64,000 bases of DNA from Mycolicibacterium sp. lyk4-40-TYG-92 (GCF_030209435.1 NZ_JARVRX010000001.1:310001-374000); one strand, 5' to 3'. Shown: positions 8,892-18,128, counted from the stretch's first letter. Notes: a model not told the origin generated them from the letters alone. Numbers and translations are program-made.

Positions 8892-9743
8892 GTGCAATTT
8901 TCAGTCCAGGGTTGGCTGACGGACCGGACGGTGTTGATCACCGGCGGTGGCAGCGGCATCGGTAAGGCCATCGCAGCAGGAGTCGTGGCCGCGGGCGGCA
9001 ACGCGCTCATCGTCGGCCGTACCGAGGCCACGTTGCAGTCCGCGGCCGACGAGATTTCCGCCGCTGGGGGGCCGGGTGCCATCCGTTTCCAGACCGCCGA
9101 CGTCACCAACGAGGACGACGTCGCCGGCGCCGTCGTGGCCGCGGCCGCATGGAACGGCAAGCTCTCCGGCGCCGTGCACTGTGCCGGTGGCTCGCTGACC
9201 GTCGGACCTGTCACCCACCTGGATTCGGAGATGTGGCGCCAGACCGTCGACCTGAACGTCAACGGCAGCATGTACGTCGTCAAGCACACCGCGCGGGAAA
9301 TGGTGCGCGGTGGCGGCGGATCGTTCGTCGGCATCTCGTCCATCGCGGCGAGCAACACGCACCGCTGGTTCGGGCCCTACGGCGTCACCAAGTCCGCGCT
9401 GGATCACCTGGTCCAGCTGGCAGCCGACGAACTCGGTGCCTCCTGGGTGCGCGCCAACAGCATCCGGCCCGGCCTGATCCGCACCGATCTGGTGGCGGCC
9501 AGCATCTTCGAATTCGAGCCGCTGCGTGAGGATTACAAGCAGTGCACGCCGCTGCCCCGGGCCGGCGAGGTCGAGGACGTCGCCAACCTGGCGCTGTTCC
9601 TGCTCAGTGACGCGTCGCAGTGGATCACCGGCCAGCTGATCAACGTCGACGGCGGTCAGAAGCTGCGCCGCGGTCCGGACTTCTCGGCCATGATGGAGCC
9701 GATGTTCGGCGCCGACGCCATGCGCGGGGTTTTCGCCGACTGA
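8892..9743 (+). CDS. SDR family NAD(P)-dependent oxidoreductase
   Basis: This 283-residue short-chain dehydrogenase has the Rossmann TGGGSGIG motif at about residues 15-22. The NAG region appears as HCAGG, the active-site Ser in GISSIAAS, and YGVTK supplies the catalytic Tyr-x-x-x-Lys. The start is GTG 8892, placed 7 bases after a strong AGAGGAG ribosome site (8878-8884); the frame is open far upstream but nothing there looks coding. Its substrate is unknown. Family members next to mce4 are found in M. tuberculosis (Rv3485c, from memory), which would fit a sterol or fatty-acyl substrate, but that is inference. Confidence 0.85.
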   Translation: MQFSVQGWLTDRTVLITGGGSGIGKAIAAGVVAAGGNALIVGRTEATLQSAADEISAAGGPGAIRFQTADVTNEDDVAGAVVAAAAWNGKLSGAVHCAGGSLTVGPVTHLDSEMWRQTVDLNVNGSMYVVKHTAREMVRGGGGSFVGISSIAASNTHRWFGPYGVTKSALDHLVQLAADELGASWVRANSIRPGLIRTDLVAASIFEFEPLREDYKQCTPLPRAGEVEDVANLALFLLSDASQWITGQLINVDGGQKLRRGPDFSAMMEPMFGADAMRGVFAD

Positions 9744-9756
9744 GCGGGTGCATCGG

Positions 9757-10434
9757 CTATTTCGGCGCGACCACGCCGTGGTCGTAGGCGTAGACGATCG
9801 CGGCCGCGCGATCGCGGAGGTCGAGCTTGGTGAAGATGCGCCCGATGTGGCTCTTCACCGTCACCTCCGAGATGACCAGCCGCCCGGCGATCTCGGCGTT
9901 GGTCGCGCCCGAGCCGATCAACTGCAGCACGTCGAGCTCGCGCGCCGTCAACCGGTCGGCGACGTCGTCGGACGGCGCGCCGGGCGCGCGCCGGTAGCCG
10001 CTCAGCACGCGCGCGGTGACGGCCGGGTCCAGGTACGCCTCACCGCGCGCGACGGCGTGCACCGCCCGGATCAGTTCCTCGGCCGGTGAGTCCTTGAGGA
10101 CGAAGCCCGACGCTCCGGCACGCAGCGCCGCGGACAACAAGTCGTCGTCATCAAAAGTGGTGAGCGCCAAGGCCGGTGGACCGCCACCGGCGCGCAGGGC
10201 GCGGATCGCGTCGACGCCGCTGACGCGCTTCATCCGCAGGTCCATCACCACCACGTCGGGACCGCAGCGGAGCACTTCCCGCGGCACCTCGTCGCCGTCG
10301 GCGCATTCGCCGACGATCGAGAAGCCATCCTTGCGGCGCAAAATCCGGCGCAGGCCCGAGCGGACGAGTTCCTGATCATCGACCAGCAGGACGTCGACGG
10401 TCGCGCCGTCTTTGGGGATGGTGCCGTCAGACAT
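9757..10434 (-). CDS. NarL/LuxR-type response regulator
   Basis: The product has 225 residues. The receiver domain (about 14-130) has VDVLLVDDQELVRSG with the acidic pocket, VVMDLRM with the phospho-acceptor Asp, and a conserved Lys in VLKDSPAEE. The LuxR-type helix-turn-helix (about 155-218) has LTARELDVLQLIGSGATNAEI and SEVTVKSHIGRIF. It overlaps the sensor kinase upstream by 8 bases and so is translated with it. The likely targets are its own operon and the divergent mmpL gene, because a perfect palindrome lies midway between the two promoters. Confidence 0.92.
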   Translation of the reverse strand: MSDGTIPKDGATVDVLLVDDQELVRSGLRRILRRKDGFSIVGECADGDEVPREVLRCGPDVVVMDLRMKRVSGVDAIRALRAGGGPPALALTTFDDDDLLSAALRAGASGFVLKDSPAEELIRAVHAVARGEAYLDPAVTARVLSGYRRAPGAPSDDVADRLTARELDVLQLIGSGATNAEIAGRLVISEVTVKSHIGRIFTKLDLRDRAAAIVYAYDHGVVAPK

Positions 10435-11650
10435 TGTGGGTTCCGTTGCGTGGCATCAGGATTCGGTGCATGGCGCAGTGCCCCGTCACCGCCGTCGCGA
10501 CCGGAATGCGGGCCTGCACCGTCCAGCCGTCCGGCCCCGGTCCGGCTTCGAACTCCCCGCCGAGGGCTTCGATGCGCTGCCTCATGCCGGGCAGGCCTGC
10601 GCCCTGCTTCGCCGGGGTCACTGGACCGGGCAGAGAGTTGCGCACCGACAGATCGGCGACACCCTGGTTGAGGCGCAAGCGCATCTGGACGGCGGATGTC
10701 GGTGCGTGTTTGGCGATGTTGGCCAACGACTCCTGCGTCACCCGGAACAACGCGAGCCCGACTCCCGGGGTGAGGTCCGCGGCGTCGGCCTCGAGGCGCG
10801 AGTCCACCCGCAGGCCCGCCGAGGCGAAGCTTCCGACGAGGTCCGGGATGTCGGCCAGCCCGGGCTCGGGAGTCAGACGGAGCGGCCTGGCCTCCTGTGC
10901 GCCGAGCAGGCCGACCGTCTGCCGGATGTCGGACATGGCCTGCCGGCCGAGGCGCTCGGCGTCGAGCAGACCGTCCACCGCCTCATCGATGTCGCTGTCC
11001 TCCTGCAGCGCCCGCCGCGCGCCGGTCAGGTGCAACATCGTCACCGACAGCGAATGCGCGATCACGTCGTGGACTTCGCGGGCGATCCGCCGGCGTTCGT
11101 CGGAGGCGGCCTGTTCGGAGCGGGCGGCCTGGCGCGCGCGTTCCTCGATGACCAGGCGCTGCTGCAATTGCAAGATGTGGCCGATCATCGCGGCGATGGC
11201 CAGGAAGAACAGCAGGTAGGGCACGAACGTGGTGAGGTGCCCGGTGCGCGAGGCCCCGATCAACAGCAGGGCGCATCCCGTCGCGGCCACCAGCCCGTGC
11301 CGCACCGAACCCAGCGCGAACACTTCTCCCAGCATGAACATCAGCAGGAACGGCGCGGCGTCGAGGAAGACCGGTGGCCAGCACAGCAGGAGCAGGGCCA
11401 CGCCGGCCAGCACCGAAGCCGCCGTGGTCAACGTCGCCGGCTTGTGACCGAACGCGATGAACGCGACGATCGGGGCGAACACCAGCGCAAGGGCGATCAC
11501 GAGCAGCCACGGCCGGCTGAAATCACGTTGCACCGCGGCGGTCCCGGCGACCAGAAGTGAACCGCTGTACATGACGATCGGCACAGTGAACGGGAACTGG
11601 TAATTCATCAAGCCGCGTCGACGCATCGCAAAGTCGCGCAGCCAGGCCAT
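10427..11650 (-). CDS. Sensor histidine kinase (NarL-partner, HisKA_3 type)
   Basis: The product has 407 residues. The first 150 are hydrophobic with about five membrane helices and no large sensor domain outside the membrane. They are followed by the dimerisation/phospho-acceptor helix (RRIAREVHDVIAHSLSV, His in HDV) and a HATPase domain ending in GAGLPGMRQRIEALGG. This resembles DesK-like kinases that sense the membrane. The frame is open to 11689, but ATG 11650 is preferred because TACGCT lies exactly 6 bases upstream. The kinase may report envelope stress or a lipid signal to the regulator encoded just downstream. Confidence 0.88.
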   Translation of the reverse strand: MAWLRDFAMRRRGLMNYQFPFTVPIVMYSGSLLVAGTAAVQRDFSRPWLLVIALALVFAPIVAFIAFGHKPATLTTAASVLAGVALLLLCWPPVFLDAAPFLLMFMLGEVFALGSVRHGLVAATGCALLLIGASRTGHLTTFVPYLLFFLAIAAMIGHILQLQQRLVIEERARQAARSEQAASDERRRIAREVHDVIAHSLSVTMLHLTGARRALQEDSDIDEAVDGLLDAERLGRQAMSDIRQTVGLLGAQEARPLRLTPEPGLADIPDLVGSFASAGLRVDSRLEADAADLTPGVGLALFRVTQESLANIAKHAPTSAVQMRLRLNQGVADLSVRNSLPGPVTPAKQGAGLPGMRQRIEALGGEFEAGPGPDGWTVQARIPVATAVTGHCAMHRILMPRNGTHNV

Positions 11651-11656
11651 ACCGCC

Positions 11657-11662
11657 AGCGTA
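11657..11662 (-). promoter_or_regulatory. -10 box of the kinase/regulator operon (leaderless)
   Basis: TACGCT on the minus strand, then GGCGGT, then ATG 11650. The box selects this start codon over the in-frame ATGs at 11689 and 11686. Confidence 0.65.
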
Positions 11663-11702
11663 GAGCCGGTGCCGGGATTTACACATCATTCGCGGGACGG
11701 CT

Positions 11703-11730
11703 CGGGCCTCCTACCACGGTAGGAGGCCCG
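11703..11730. promoter_or_regulatory. Perfect 13-2-13 palindrome between kinase and mmpL promoters
   Basis: CGGGCCTCCTACC (11703-11715), AC, GGTAGGAGGCCCG (11718-11730). Its centre is about 66 bases from the kinase start and 69 bases from the mmpL start, so it occupies the same upstream activator-like position for both genes. It is a good candidate binding site for the NarL-type regulator. A transcription terminator is unlikely here because no gene ends into it. Confidence 0.6.
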
Positions 11731-11785
11731 GTCTCGCCTGCAGCACGACGCTTCCGGACTGTCGTCGCTCGTAGTTTCGGAGTCC

Positions 11786-14695
11786 ATGTGGGACGTCATC
11801 GCAAGATTCTGCAGCCGCTTCGCGGTCCTGATAATCGGGTTGTGGGTGCTGGCCGCGGCGGCGGGCAATCTCCTTGTGCCGCAGGTGGAAACCACCGCGC
11901 ACAACCACGCGCGGGGGTTCCTGCCCGCGGACGCCCCGGTCAACCTCGCCGGTGTCCAGATGAACCGGCAGTTCCATGACGGCTCCGGCGGCAACCTCAA
12001 TTACCTGGTGCTGGAGGGCGATCACCCGCTCGGTGCGCCGGAGCGGGCCTACTACGCCCGCCTGCTGAGCATGTTGCGCGCCGACACCGAGGACATGGAC
12101 TCGGTGATGGACCTGTGGTCCGACCCGGTGACGGCGGCCGGCGCGCAGAGCACCGACGGCAAGGCCGTCTACACGATGCTGCGGATTCGCGGCGAGCTCG
12201 GCGCCGCCAAGGCGAACGCCGCGTTGGATGCGGTGCGGCGGATCGTCGCGGCCGCACCCGCACCACAAGGCCTGCACGCCTACGTCACCGGCCCTGGCGC
12301 CACCATCGCCGACGAGCTGAGCGCCATCGACAGGCAGATGCTGATGATCACCGGGGTCACCGTGGTGTTGATCGCGGTGTTGCTGTTCGTCGTGTACCGG
12401 TCGGTGATCACGGCGGCGATTCCGCTGCTGACGGTCGGTCTGGGCCTCGGGGTCGCGCGGGGCGTCGTGGCGTTCCTGGGGGAGCGGGACCTGATCGAGG
12501 TGTCGATCTTCTCGGTGTCCCTGCTGGCGGCGATGGTGCTCGGGGCGGCAACGGATTACGGCATCTTCCTGCTGGGCCGCTACCACGAACAGCGGCGCGC
12601 CGGTGTCGATCACCAGGACGCGCTGGCCATCGCGAACCGAAGCGTCGCACCGGTGATCGCCGCGTCGGGACTGACCATCGCGGCGGCGCTGTCGTGCCTG
12701 CTGTTCGCTCAGGTCGGCATGCTGCGTAGTGCCGGATTGCCCTGTGCGATAGGCATTCTCACCGGGATGGTCGCGTCGCTGACGTTGTTGCCGGCGTTCA
12801 TCGGGCTGGCCGGCCGGCATGGTCTGGCGCAGCCGCGCCGTCGCGCCGCGGTGAAGGTGCCGGGCCGGAGCTGGCGCCGTGTCGGCACTGTCGTCGCCCG
12901 ATGGCCGGGTCCGGTACTGGTGGCCTCGTCGGTGGTACTCCTCGTCTGCGCACTCCCGGTGGCCGGCATCCGCCTGGGCTTCGATGAGCTTGCCGCACAA
13001 CCCGATTCCACGCCCGCCAACCGGGGCTACCAGGCCATGGACCGGCACTTCCCAGCCAACCGGTTGCTCCCCGAGATCGTCTCCATCGAGACCGATCACG
13101 ACCTGCGCAACCCGGCGGGCGTCATCGCGGTCGAACGGGTGGCCCGGAAGATCATGGAGATTCCCGGGATTCGCATGGTGCAGTCGGCGTCGCGGCCGGC
13201 GGGCTCGCTGCCCGAGCAGGCGGCACTGACCGATCAGGCCGGTACCGTCGCCGACCAGCTCGACGACGGGGTGGCCCAGCTGAGCAAGCGGCTCGGCGCG
13301 GTCAACCAGCTGTCCGCGACATTGGACCAATTCTCCTCGGCGATAACGCAATTGCAGAACGGGCTGGGTGGCAGTGTCCGTGGCCTCGGGCAGCTCGGCT
13401 CGGGGATCGACGCCATGCACGGCGGTATGCAGCAGTTGCGGGACAACGTCACGTCGGTGTCGCAGTACATGGATCCGTTGCGCGGCTTCACCACCGCGAA
13501 CCCGAACTGCGCGGGCGACGCCATCTGTTCACTGGTGCTCAAGGTCGTCGAGCCCATGGATTCCGTGGTGGCGGCCACCGGCACGCTGACCGACAGCACC
13601 CGGCAGTTCGGCGCCGGAACCACCGACATGGCCAGGTCGCTCACCGGCGCGCAGGCGTCGGTGCGCTCGATGCGGGCCGCCGTCGACCAACTCGGTTCGG
13701 TGACAGCACAATTGACCAAGACCGTCGGCGAGACGCGCGGGATGTTCTCCGGGCTGACGGACTATCTGCGCGGTGTGCGGGCGGACTTCCAGGACAGTAG
13801 CGAGGGCGGCTTCTATCTGCCGCAGCGCGCTTGGCAGGACCCGCGCTTTCAGCGCGCGGCCGGGTTGTACTTCGCGCCCGACGGCCGCTCGACGCGGCTG
13901 CTCGTCTACGGCGACGGCAAGGTGTTCGGCACGGACGGGGCGCTGCGGTCGCCCGAGATTCTGGCCGCGGTCCGGGAGTCCACGAAAGAGGGCACGCTGG
14001 TCCGAAACAGTGTCTACGTCACCGGTTTCGGCACCGGCACCGCGGAGCTTCGGGGCTATGTGTCGGACGACTTCCTGTTGCTCGCGGGTGTCGCGTTGGC
14101 GCTCGTGTTCCTGATCATCCTCATCATGCTCCGCAGCCCGGTGGCGGCCGCGGTGGTGATCGGCACTGTCGTGGTGTCCTACGTTTCTGCGGTCGGCGTC
14201 AGTGCGTTCATCTGGCAGGCGCTCTTGGGCAAGGAGCTGCACTGGGCGGTGCCGTCGATCGCGTTGATCGCATTGGTGGCCGTCGGCGCGGACTACAACC
14301 TGCTGCTGACCATGCGGCTGCGGGAAGAGATTTCGGGCGGCCTGAGGACGGGGATGATCCGGACGTTCGGCGGTACCGGCGGCGTGGTGACCACGGCCGG
14401 GCTCGTCTTCGGCATCACCATGTTCGCGATGCTGTCGAGTGACGTGCTGAGCATCGAGCAGGTCGGCACCACGATCGGCGTCGGCCTGCTGATCGACACC
14501 CTGATCGTGCGCACCTTCGTGGTGCCGGGCATCGCCGGGCTGCTCGGCCGGTGGTTCTGGTGGTCGCCGGTGCCGCTCGTGCGCGGTGTGCTGTCCCGGA
14601 CGTTCACGCGTCGGCCGGCGCGGCCTCGGCGGGACCTGCCGTTGATCGCCGGTACGACGCCGGGCCGAGATGCGCTGCGGGGCGCCGCGGGGTGA
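11786..14695 (+). CDS. MmpL/RND family transporter
   Basis: This 969-residue RND-type exporter of the mycobacterial MmpL family has the two-fold layout: an N-terminal helix, a first periplasmic porter domain (about 45-190), transmembrane helices 2-6, a second large porter domain (about 400-760, with a Gln/Leu/Ser helical hairpin region) and helices 8-12. Both intramembrane Asp-Tyr proton-relay pairs are kept (GAATDYGIFLLGRYHE and VGADYNLLLTMRL). Proton flux would drive export of a lipid or siderophore to the envelope. No mmpS or polyketide gene is adjacent, so the cargo is unknown. TAGTTT lies 8 bases before the ATG. The gene is divergent from the two-component system and probably controlled by it. 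Confidence 0.9.
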   Translation: MWDVIARFCSRFAVLIIGLWVLAAAAGNLLVPQVETTAHNHARGFLPADAPVNLAGVQMNRQFHDGSGGNLNYLVLEGDHPLGAPERAYYARLLSMLRADTEDMDSVMDLWSDPVTAAGAQSTDGKAVYTMLRIRGELGAAKANAALDAVRRIVAAAPAPQGLHAYVTGPGATIADELSAIDRQMLMITGVTVVLIAVLLFVVYRSVITAAIPLLTVGLGLGVARGVVAFLGERDLIEVSIFSVSLLAAMVLGAATDYGIFLLGRYHEQRRAGVDHQDALAIANRSVAPVIAASGLTIAAALSCLLFAQVGMLRSAGLPCAIGILTGMVASLTLLPAFIGLAGRHGLAQPRRRAAVKVPGRSWRRVGTVVARWPGPVLVASSVVLLVCALPVAGIRLGFDELAAQPDSTPANRGYQAMDRHFPANRLLPEIVSIETDHDLRNPAGVIAVERVARKIMEIPGIRMVQSASRPAGSLPEQAALTDQAGTVADQLDDGVAQLSKRLGAVNQLSATLDQFSSAITQLQNGLGGSVRGLGQLGSGIDAMHGGMQQLRDNVTSVSQYMDPLRGFTTANPNCAGDAICSLVLKVVEPMDSVVAATGTLTDSTRQFGAGTTDMARSLTGAQASVRSMRAAVDQLGSVTAQLTKTVGETRGMFSGLTDYLRGVRADFQDSSEGGFYLPQRAWQDPRFQRAAGLYFAPDGRSTRLLVYGDGKVFGTDGALRSPEILAAVRESTKEGTLVRNSVYVTGFGTGTAELRGYVSDDFLLLAGVALALVFLIILIMLRSPVAAAVVIGTVVVSYVSAVGVSAFIWQALLGKELHWAVPSIALIALVAVGADYNLLLTMRLREEISGGLRTGMIRTFGGTGGVVTTAGLVFGITMFAMLSSDVLSIEQVGTTIGVGLLIDTLIVRTFVVPGIAGLLGRWFWWSPVPLVRGVLSRTFTRRPARPRRDLPLIAGTTPGRDALRGAAG

Positions 14696-14708
14696 CCTCA
14701 ACCCGCGG

Positions 14709-15257
14709 TCAGCTGCTCACCTTCGCCGTCAACGTGATCAGTTGGTCCAACAGCCCTGCCAATTCGCCGGGGCGCCGGTCCAGTGGGGTGAAGCCGTCGG
14801 CGCCGAACTCGGTGAACAGGGACAACGACACCTGGGCGCGGACGTCGAGCATCTGGAAGTTGGCGACGATCTGTCGCCACTGCTCCACGGCGCGCACCCC
14901 GCCGTCGGCGCCGTAGGACACGAAACCCACTGTCTTGCCGAACCATTCAGAACCGAGGGAGTCGACGGCGTTCTTGAAGGCACCCGGGACGCCGTGGTTG
15001 TACTCGGGGGTGACGAAGATGAAGCCGTCGCAGGCGTCGATCGCCGCGCTCCATCGCTGCACGTTCTCCGATTCGTACTGTTTTTTGGCCGCGGCGGGGA
15101 CCGTGGCCGAGGTGAGCAGCGGCACGTCGAAGGTTTTCAGGTCGATGAGTTCGAACTGGGCGTCGTCGCGCCCGGCCGCCTGTTCGGCCACCCAGGCGCC
15201 GACGCCGGCGCCGGCGCGCCCATCTCGAATCGATCCCACGATGATGCCGATCCTCAT
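14709..15257 (-). CDS. NADPH-dependent FMN reductase (flavodoxin fold)
   Basis: The product has 182 residues. The flavodoxin-like phosphate loop is near the start (IIVGSIRDGRAGAGV) and the family signature TPEYNHGVPGAFKNAVD sits in the middle, with the flavin-facing GFVSYGADGG after it. Proteins of this type reduce FMN, quinones or azo compounds with NADPH in the cytosol. The start is ATG 15257, with AGAGGAG 6 bases upstream; the longer frame to 15398 is not credible. It converges on mmpL with 13 bases between the stops. It could supply reduced flavin to a neighbouring oxygenase, but that is only a guess. Confidence 0.88.
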   Translation of the reverse strand: MRIGIIVGSIRDGRAGAGVGAWVAEQAAGRDDAQFELIDLKTFDVPLLTSATVPAAAKKQYESENVQRWSAAIDACDGFIFVTPEYNHGVPGAFKNAVDSLGSEWFGKTVGFVSYGADGGVRAVEQWRQIVANFQMLDVRAQVSLSLFTEFGADGFTPLDRRPGELAGLLDQLITLTAKVSS

Positions 15258-15354
15258 GAAGTGCTCCTCTTCTGCGTCGTGACCCCGATGGCGGCTCCTG
15301 ACAGCCTGCCGAACTCGGTGTGCCCGCGCGGAAGAATCGCAACCACTCACATGA

Positions 15355-16587
15355 TCAGTGCCCGGCGTCGAACTCCACCGGCAGCGTCTGCGGCCCACTG
15401 ACCGCCATCAGCGGTTTCCATGGCGCCGGGCCCGTGCGGCGGATGTTCGGCATCCGCTGCGTCAGCACCGTGAGCGCGCGGACCAGTTCCAGGCGCGCGA
15501 GATGCGAGCCGAGGCAGTAGTGCACACCGCCGCCGAACGTGAGCATCGGCGCGGCATCATGCCGGCTGATGTCGAACCGGTCGGGATCGTCGTACACCTG
15601 CGGATCCCGGTTCGCCGCTGCGGTATTGGCGATGACGAGCGAGTCCCGCGGAAAGAAGTACCCCGACAGTTCCACGTCTTCGGTGACATACCGTGGCACG
15701 TTGAGGACGATCGGCGCGAAGCGCATCACCTCGTCGACCGCCTGCGGCACCAGCTCGGGATGTGCTGCCAGGTGCGCCCACTGGTCCGGGTGATCGCAGA
15801 AGGTGTCCACCGCAGCGGCCAACTGATTGCGCGTGGTGTCAGTGCCGGCCGCAAGGATCCCCATGGACAGCATGAGTACTTCGGAATGGCTGAGCCGGTC
15901 GCCGTCGTCCTCCGCCCGGATGAGGGCTGACAGCAGATCGTCGGTCAGAGTGGTGCGGCGCTCGGTGATCATCGCGTCGATGTAGTCGTCGAATTTCTGC
16001 CAGGCCGTGAGGATTTCGGATTCGTGGGCGGCCACATCCCACCAGAACATCTTGAAGATGTCGTCGGTCCAATCCGAGATCATCCGCCAGTCGGTGCGTG
16101 GTGCACCGAACAGTGCACAGATCACCGGGATCGGATAGGGCTGGGCGACGTCGGCGACGATGTCGCAATGTCCCACGGCGGCAACGGGATCGATCAACTC
16201 GGCCAGGATCGAGTCGATCAGCGGATCGAGCCGGCCGACGGCCCTGCCGGTGAACGCCTTGCACACCAGCTTCCGCAGCCGAGTGTGCTCGTCGCCGTCG
16301 AGACTGAGCAGCGCGCTACCGATGCGATCCCACAACGGACCTGCGGTGACACCTCGTGGCACCAGTCCGCGCACGCCGGGCTGATGAAAGCGGGAGTCGC
16401 GCAGGACCGTACGGACCAATTCGTAGCTGAGTACCTCCGGTGCGTGCGGGCCGATCACCACGGGCGACTGCCGCCGGACCTCCTTGATCATCCGGTGCGC
16501 TGTCGCCGGGTCGTCGACGACTTCGTAGTCGATGACGGGCAGGCTCGCGTCCAGGACGTTGACGGGGTTGCCGGCGGCGATGGTCAT
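15355..16587 (-). CDS. Cytochrome P450 (CYP)
   Basis: This 410-residue soluble bacterial-type P450 shows the oxygen-binding I-helix motif AAGTDTTRN (about residue 248), the K-helix E-x-x-R as EVMR, the meander, and the haem loop FGGGVHYCLGSHLAR with the cysteine thiolate near residue 354. It needs a ferredoxin and reductase that are not encoded nearby. Its substrate cannot be inferred; many mycobacterial P450s act on sterols, fatty acids or aromatics. ATG 16587 has a GAGGGAG site 6 bases upstream, and an exact inverted repeat (16605-16624) lies just ahead of it. Confidence 0.93.
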   Translation of the reverse strand: MTIAAGNPVNVLDASLPVIDYEVVDDPATAHRMIKEVRRQSPVVIGPHAPEVLSYELVRTVLRDSRFHQPGVRGLVPRGVTAGPLWDRIGSALLSLDGDEHTRLRKLVCKAFTGRAVGRLDPLIDSILAELIDPVAAVGHCDIVADVAQPYPIPVICALFGAPRTDWRMISDWTDDIFKMFWWDVAAHESEILTAWQKFDDYIDAMITERRTTLTDDLLSALIRAEDDGDRLSHSEVLMLSMGILAAGTDTTRNQLAAAVDTFCDHPDQWAHLAAHPELVPQAVDEVMRFAPIVLNVPRYVTEDVELSGYFFPRDSLVIANTAAANRDPQVYDDPDRFDISRHDAAPMLTFGGGVHYCLGSHLARLELVRALTVLTQRMPNIRRTGPAPWKPLMAVSGPQTLPVEFDAGH

Positions 16588-16604
16588 CGATGTCTCCCTC
16601 GGTT

Positions 16605-16624
16605 CCGATAGAAGTCACTATCGG
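16605..16624 (-). promoter_or_regulatory. Palindrome upstream of the P450 gene
   Basis: CCGATAG-N6-CTATCGG, a perfect 7-bp inverted repeat, sits 18 bases before the P450 start codon and just upstream of its ribosome site. The size and position fit a TetR- or similar dimeric repressor operator. The regulator that binds it is not identifiable in the window. Confidence 0.5.
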
Positions 16625-16669
16625 GCCGGGGCGGCCACAACACATCAGCCGAACGGCGTAATTGACTGC

Positions 16670-17314
16670 CTAGTCGAGCTGTACCGTCAGCTCGGCTCCG
16701 GTCGCCGCGATGACGTCGTCGACGCTCACACCGGGGGCCGTCTCGCGCAGGATCAGCGTGCCGTCGCCGGGCACGTCGATGACGGCCAGGTTGGTGATGA
16801 TCCGGTCGACGACACCCTGACCGGTCAGCGGCAGCGTGCAGACCGGGACGATCTTGGGATTGCCGGCCTTGTCGGTGTGTTCCATCAGCACGATGACCCG
16901 CGACGCGCCGTGCACCAGGTCCATGGCGCCGCCCATGCCCTTGACCATCTTGCCGGGCACCATCCAGTTGGCCAGGTCGCCGGTGCGCGACACCTCCATG
17001 CCGCCGAGCACCGCCGTGTCGATGTGGCCGCCGCGGATCATGCCGAATGACAACGACGAATCGAAGTATGCCGCACCGGGATTCACCGTCACGGTTTCCT
17101 TGCCGGCGTTGATGAGATCCGCGTCGACGTTGTCCTCGGTGGGGTAGGGGCCCGTGCCCAGGATGCCGTTCTCCGAGTGCAGCGTGACGTGCACGTCGCC
17201 CGTCAGGAAGCCGGGGATCAGGGTGGGCAGACCGATGCCGAGGTTGACGTACTCGCCGTCGATCATGTCGGCCGCGGCGCGGGCAGCCATCTGGTCACGG
17301 TTCCAGCCGGTCAT
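16670..17314 (-). CDS. scoB: 3-oxoacid CoA-transferase, subunit B
   Basis: This 214-residue beta subunit of a family I CoA-transferase has the active-site glutamate in the SENGILG motif (about residues 47-53). The GIGLPTLIP segment and [31 protein letters not shown] are also typical. With subunit A it moves CoA between succinyl-CoA and a 3-oxoacid (acetoacetate or 3-oxoadipate). The sequence alone does not settle which, so the scoB name is provisional (pcaJ is the alternative). Its ATG overlaps the subunit A stop (ATGA 17311-17314), giving 1:1 coupled synthesis. Confidence 0.88.
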   Translation of the reverse strand: MTGWNRDQMAARAAADMIDGEYVNLGIGLPTLIPGFLTGDVHVTLHSENGILGTGPYPTEDNVDADLINAGKETVTVNPGAAYFDSSLSFGMIRGGHIDTAVLGGMEVSRTGDLANWMVPGKMVKGMGGAMDLVHGASRVIVLMEHTDKAGNPKIVPVCTLPLTGQGVVDRIITNLAVIDVPGDGTLILRETAPGVSVDDVIAATGAELTVQLD

Positions 17315-18105
17315 TTAACGGACTCCTCACTGGTGCTGATGCGCGATCCGCTGCGCTCCTCGCTGACCGTGCGCTTCTCGATCTGCTTGTCCTGCGGCCC
17401 GGTGTGCACGATGCGCTGCACGAACACGCCTGCCAGGTGAACGTCGTCGGGGTCGATCTCGCCGGGCTGCACCAGCTCCTCGACCTGGACGATGGTGATC
17501 CGGCCGGCCATCGCGGCCAGCGGGTTGAAGTTGCGCGCGGTCTTGTTGAAGACCAGGTTGCCCGCGGTGTCGGCGCGCAGTGCGTGCACCAGCGCGAAGT
17601 CGGCGTTGATCGACTCCTCGAGCACGTAGCGCTTGCCGTGGAATTCGCGAATCTCCTTGGGGGGCGAGGCAACCGCGACGGAACCGTCGGCCGCGTAGCG
17701 CCACGGCAGACCGCCGTCGGAGACCGGGGTGCCGACGCCGGCCGGGGTGTAGAACGCCGGGATGCCGGCGCCACCGGCGCGCATGCGCTCGGCCAGCGTG
17801 CCCTGCGGGGTGAGTTCCACCTCGAGTTCGCCGGACAGGTACTGACGGGCGAACTCCTTGTTCTCCCCGACGTACGACGCGGTGACCCGGCGGACCTTGC
17901 CGAGGCCGAGCAGCACGCCGAGGCCGACGCCGTCGACGCCGCAGTTGTTCGAGAACACCTCGAGGTCGGTGGCACTCGACGCGGCGATGGCGTCGATGAG
18001 TTGGTCGGGGATGCCGCACAAACCGAATCCGCCGACGGCCAGCGTGGCGCCGTCACCGATGTCGGCGACCGCTTCGGCGGCCGAGGCGTACACCTTCGAT
18101 GTCAT
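17311..18105 (-). CDS. scoA: 3-oxoacid CoA-transferase, subunit A
   Basis: This 264-residue alpha subunit of the CoA-transferase has the glycine-rich stretch [21 protein letters not shown] (about residues 15-35), [14 protein letters not shown], and the [20 protein letters not shown] segment. The C-terminus is unusual: after the conserved domain it adds a Ser/Glu/Arg-rich tail ([13 protein letters not shown]...). Start ATG 18105 has GGAG about 8 bases upstream and lies beside an IclR-type palindrome (18114-18128). The upstream frame extension to 18189 runs through that operator and is rejected. The gene is divergent from an IclR regulator. Confidence 0.88.
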   Translation of the reverse strand: MTSKVYASAAEAVADIGDGATLAVGGFGLCGIPDQLIDAIAASSATDLEVFSNNCGVDGVGLGVLLGLGKVRRVTASYVGENKEFARQYLSGELEVELTPQGTLAERMRAGGAGIPAFYTPAGVGTPVSDGGLPWRYAADGSVAVASPPKEIREFHGKRYVLEESINADFALVHALRADTAGNLVFNKTARNFNPLAAMAGRITIVQVEELVQPGEIDPDDVHLAGVFVQRIVHTGPQDKQIEKRTVSEERSGSRISTSEESVK

Positions 18106-18113
18106 GGCACTCC

Positions 18114-18128
18114 GTTCATCCAGTAAAC
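18114..18128. promoter_or_regulatory. IclR-type operator 1 (scoA side)
   Basis: GTTCA-TCCAG-TAAAC shares the 5-5-5 layout of the two other sites in this gap and matches the perfect site (18222-18240) at 15 of 18 aligned bases including the flanking CG. It lies 9-23 bases upstream of scoA, where a bound repressor would block initiation. Confidence 0.6.

Noticed and set aside
11711..13420. Open frame of 569 codons opposite mmpL
   Set aside because: Gln/Arg/His-rich shadow composition; the MmpL reading on the plus strand is complete.
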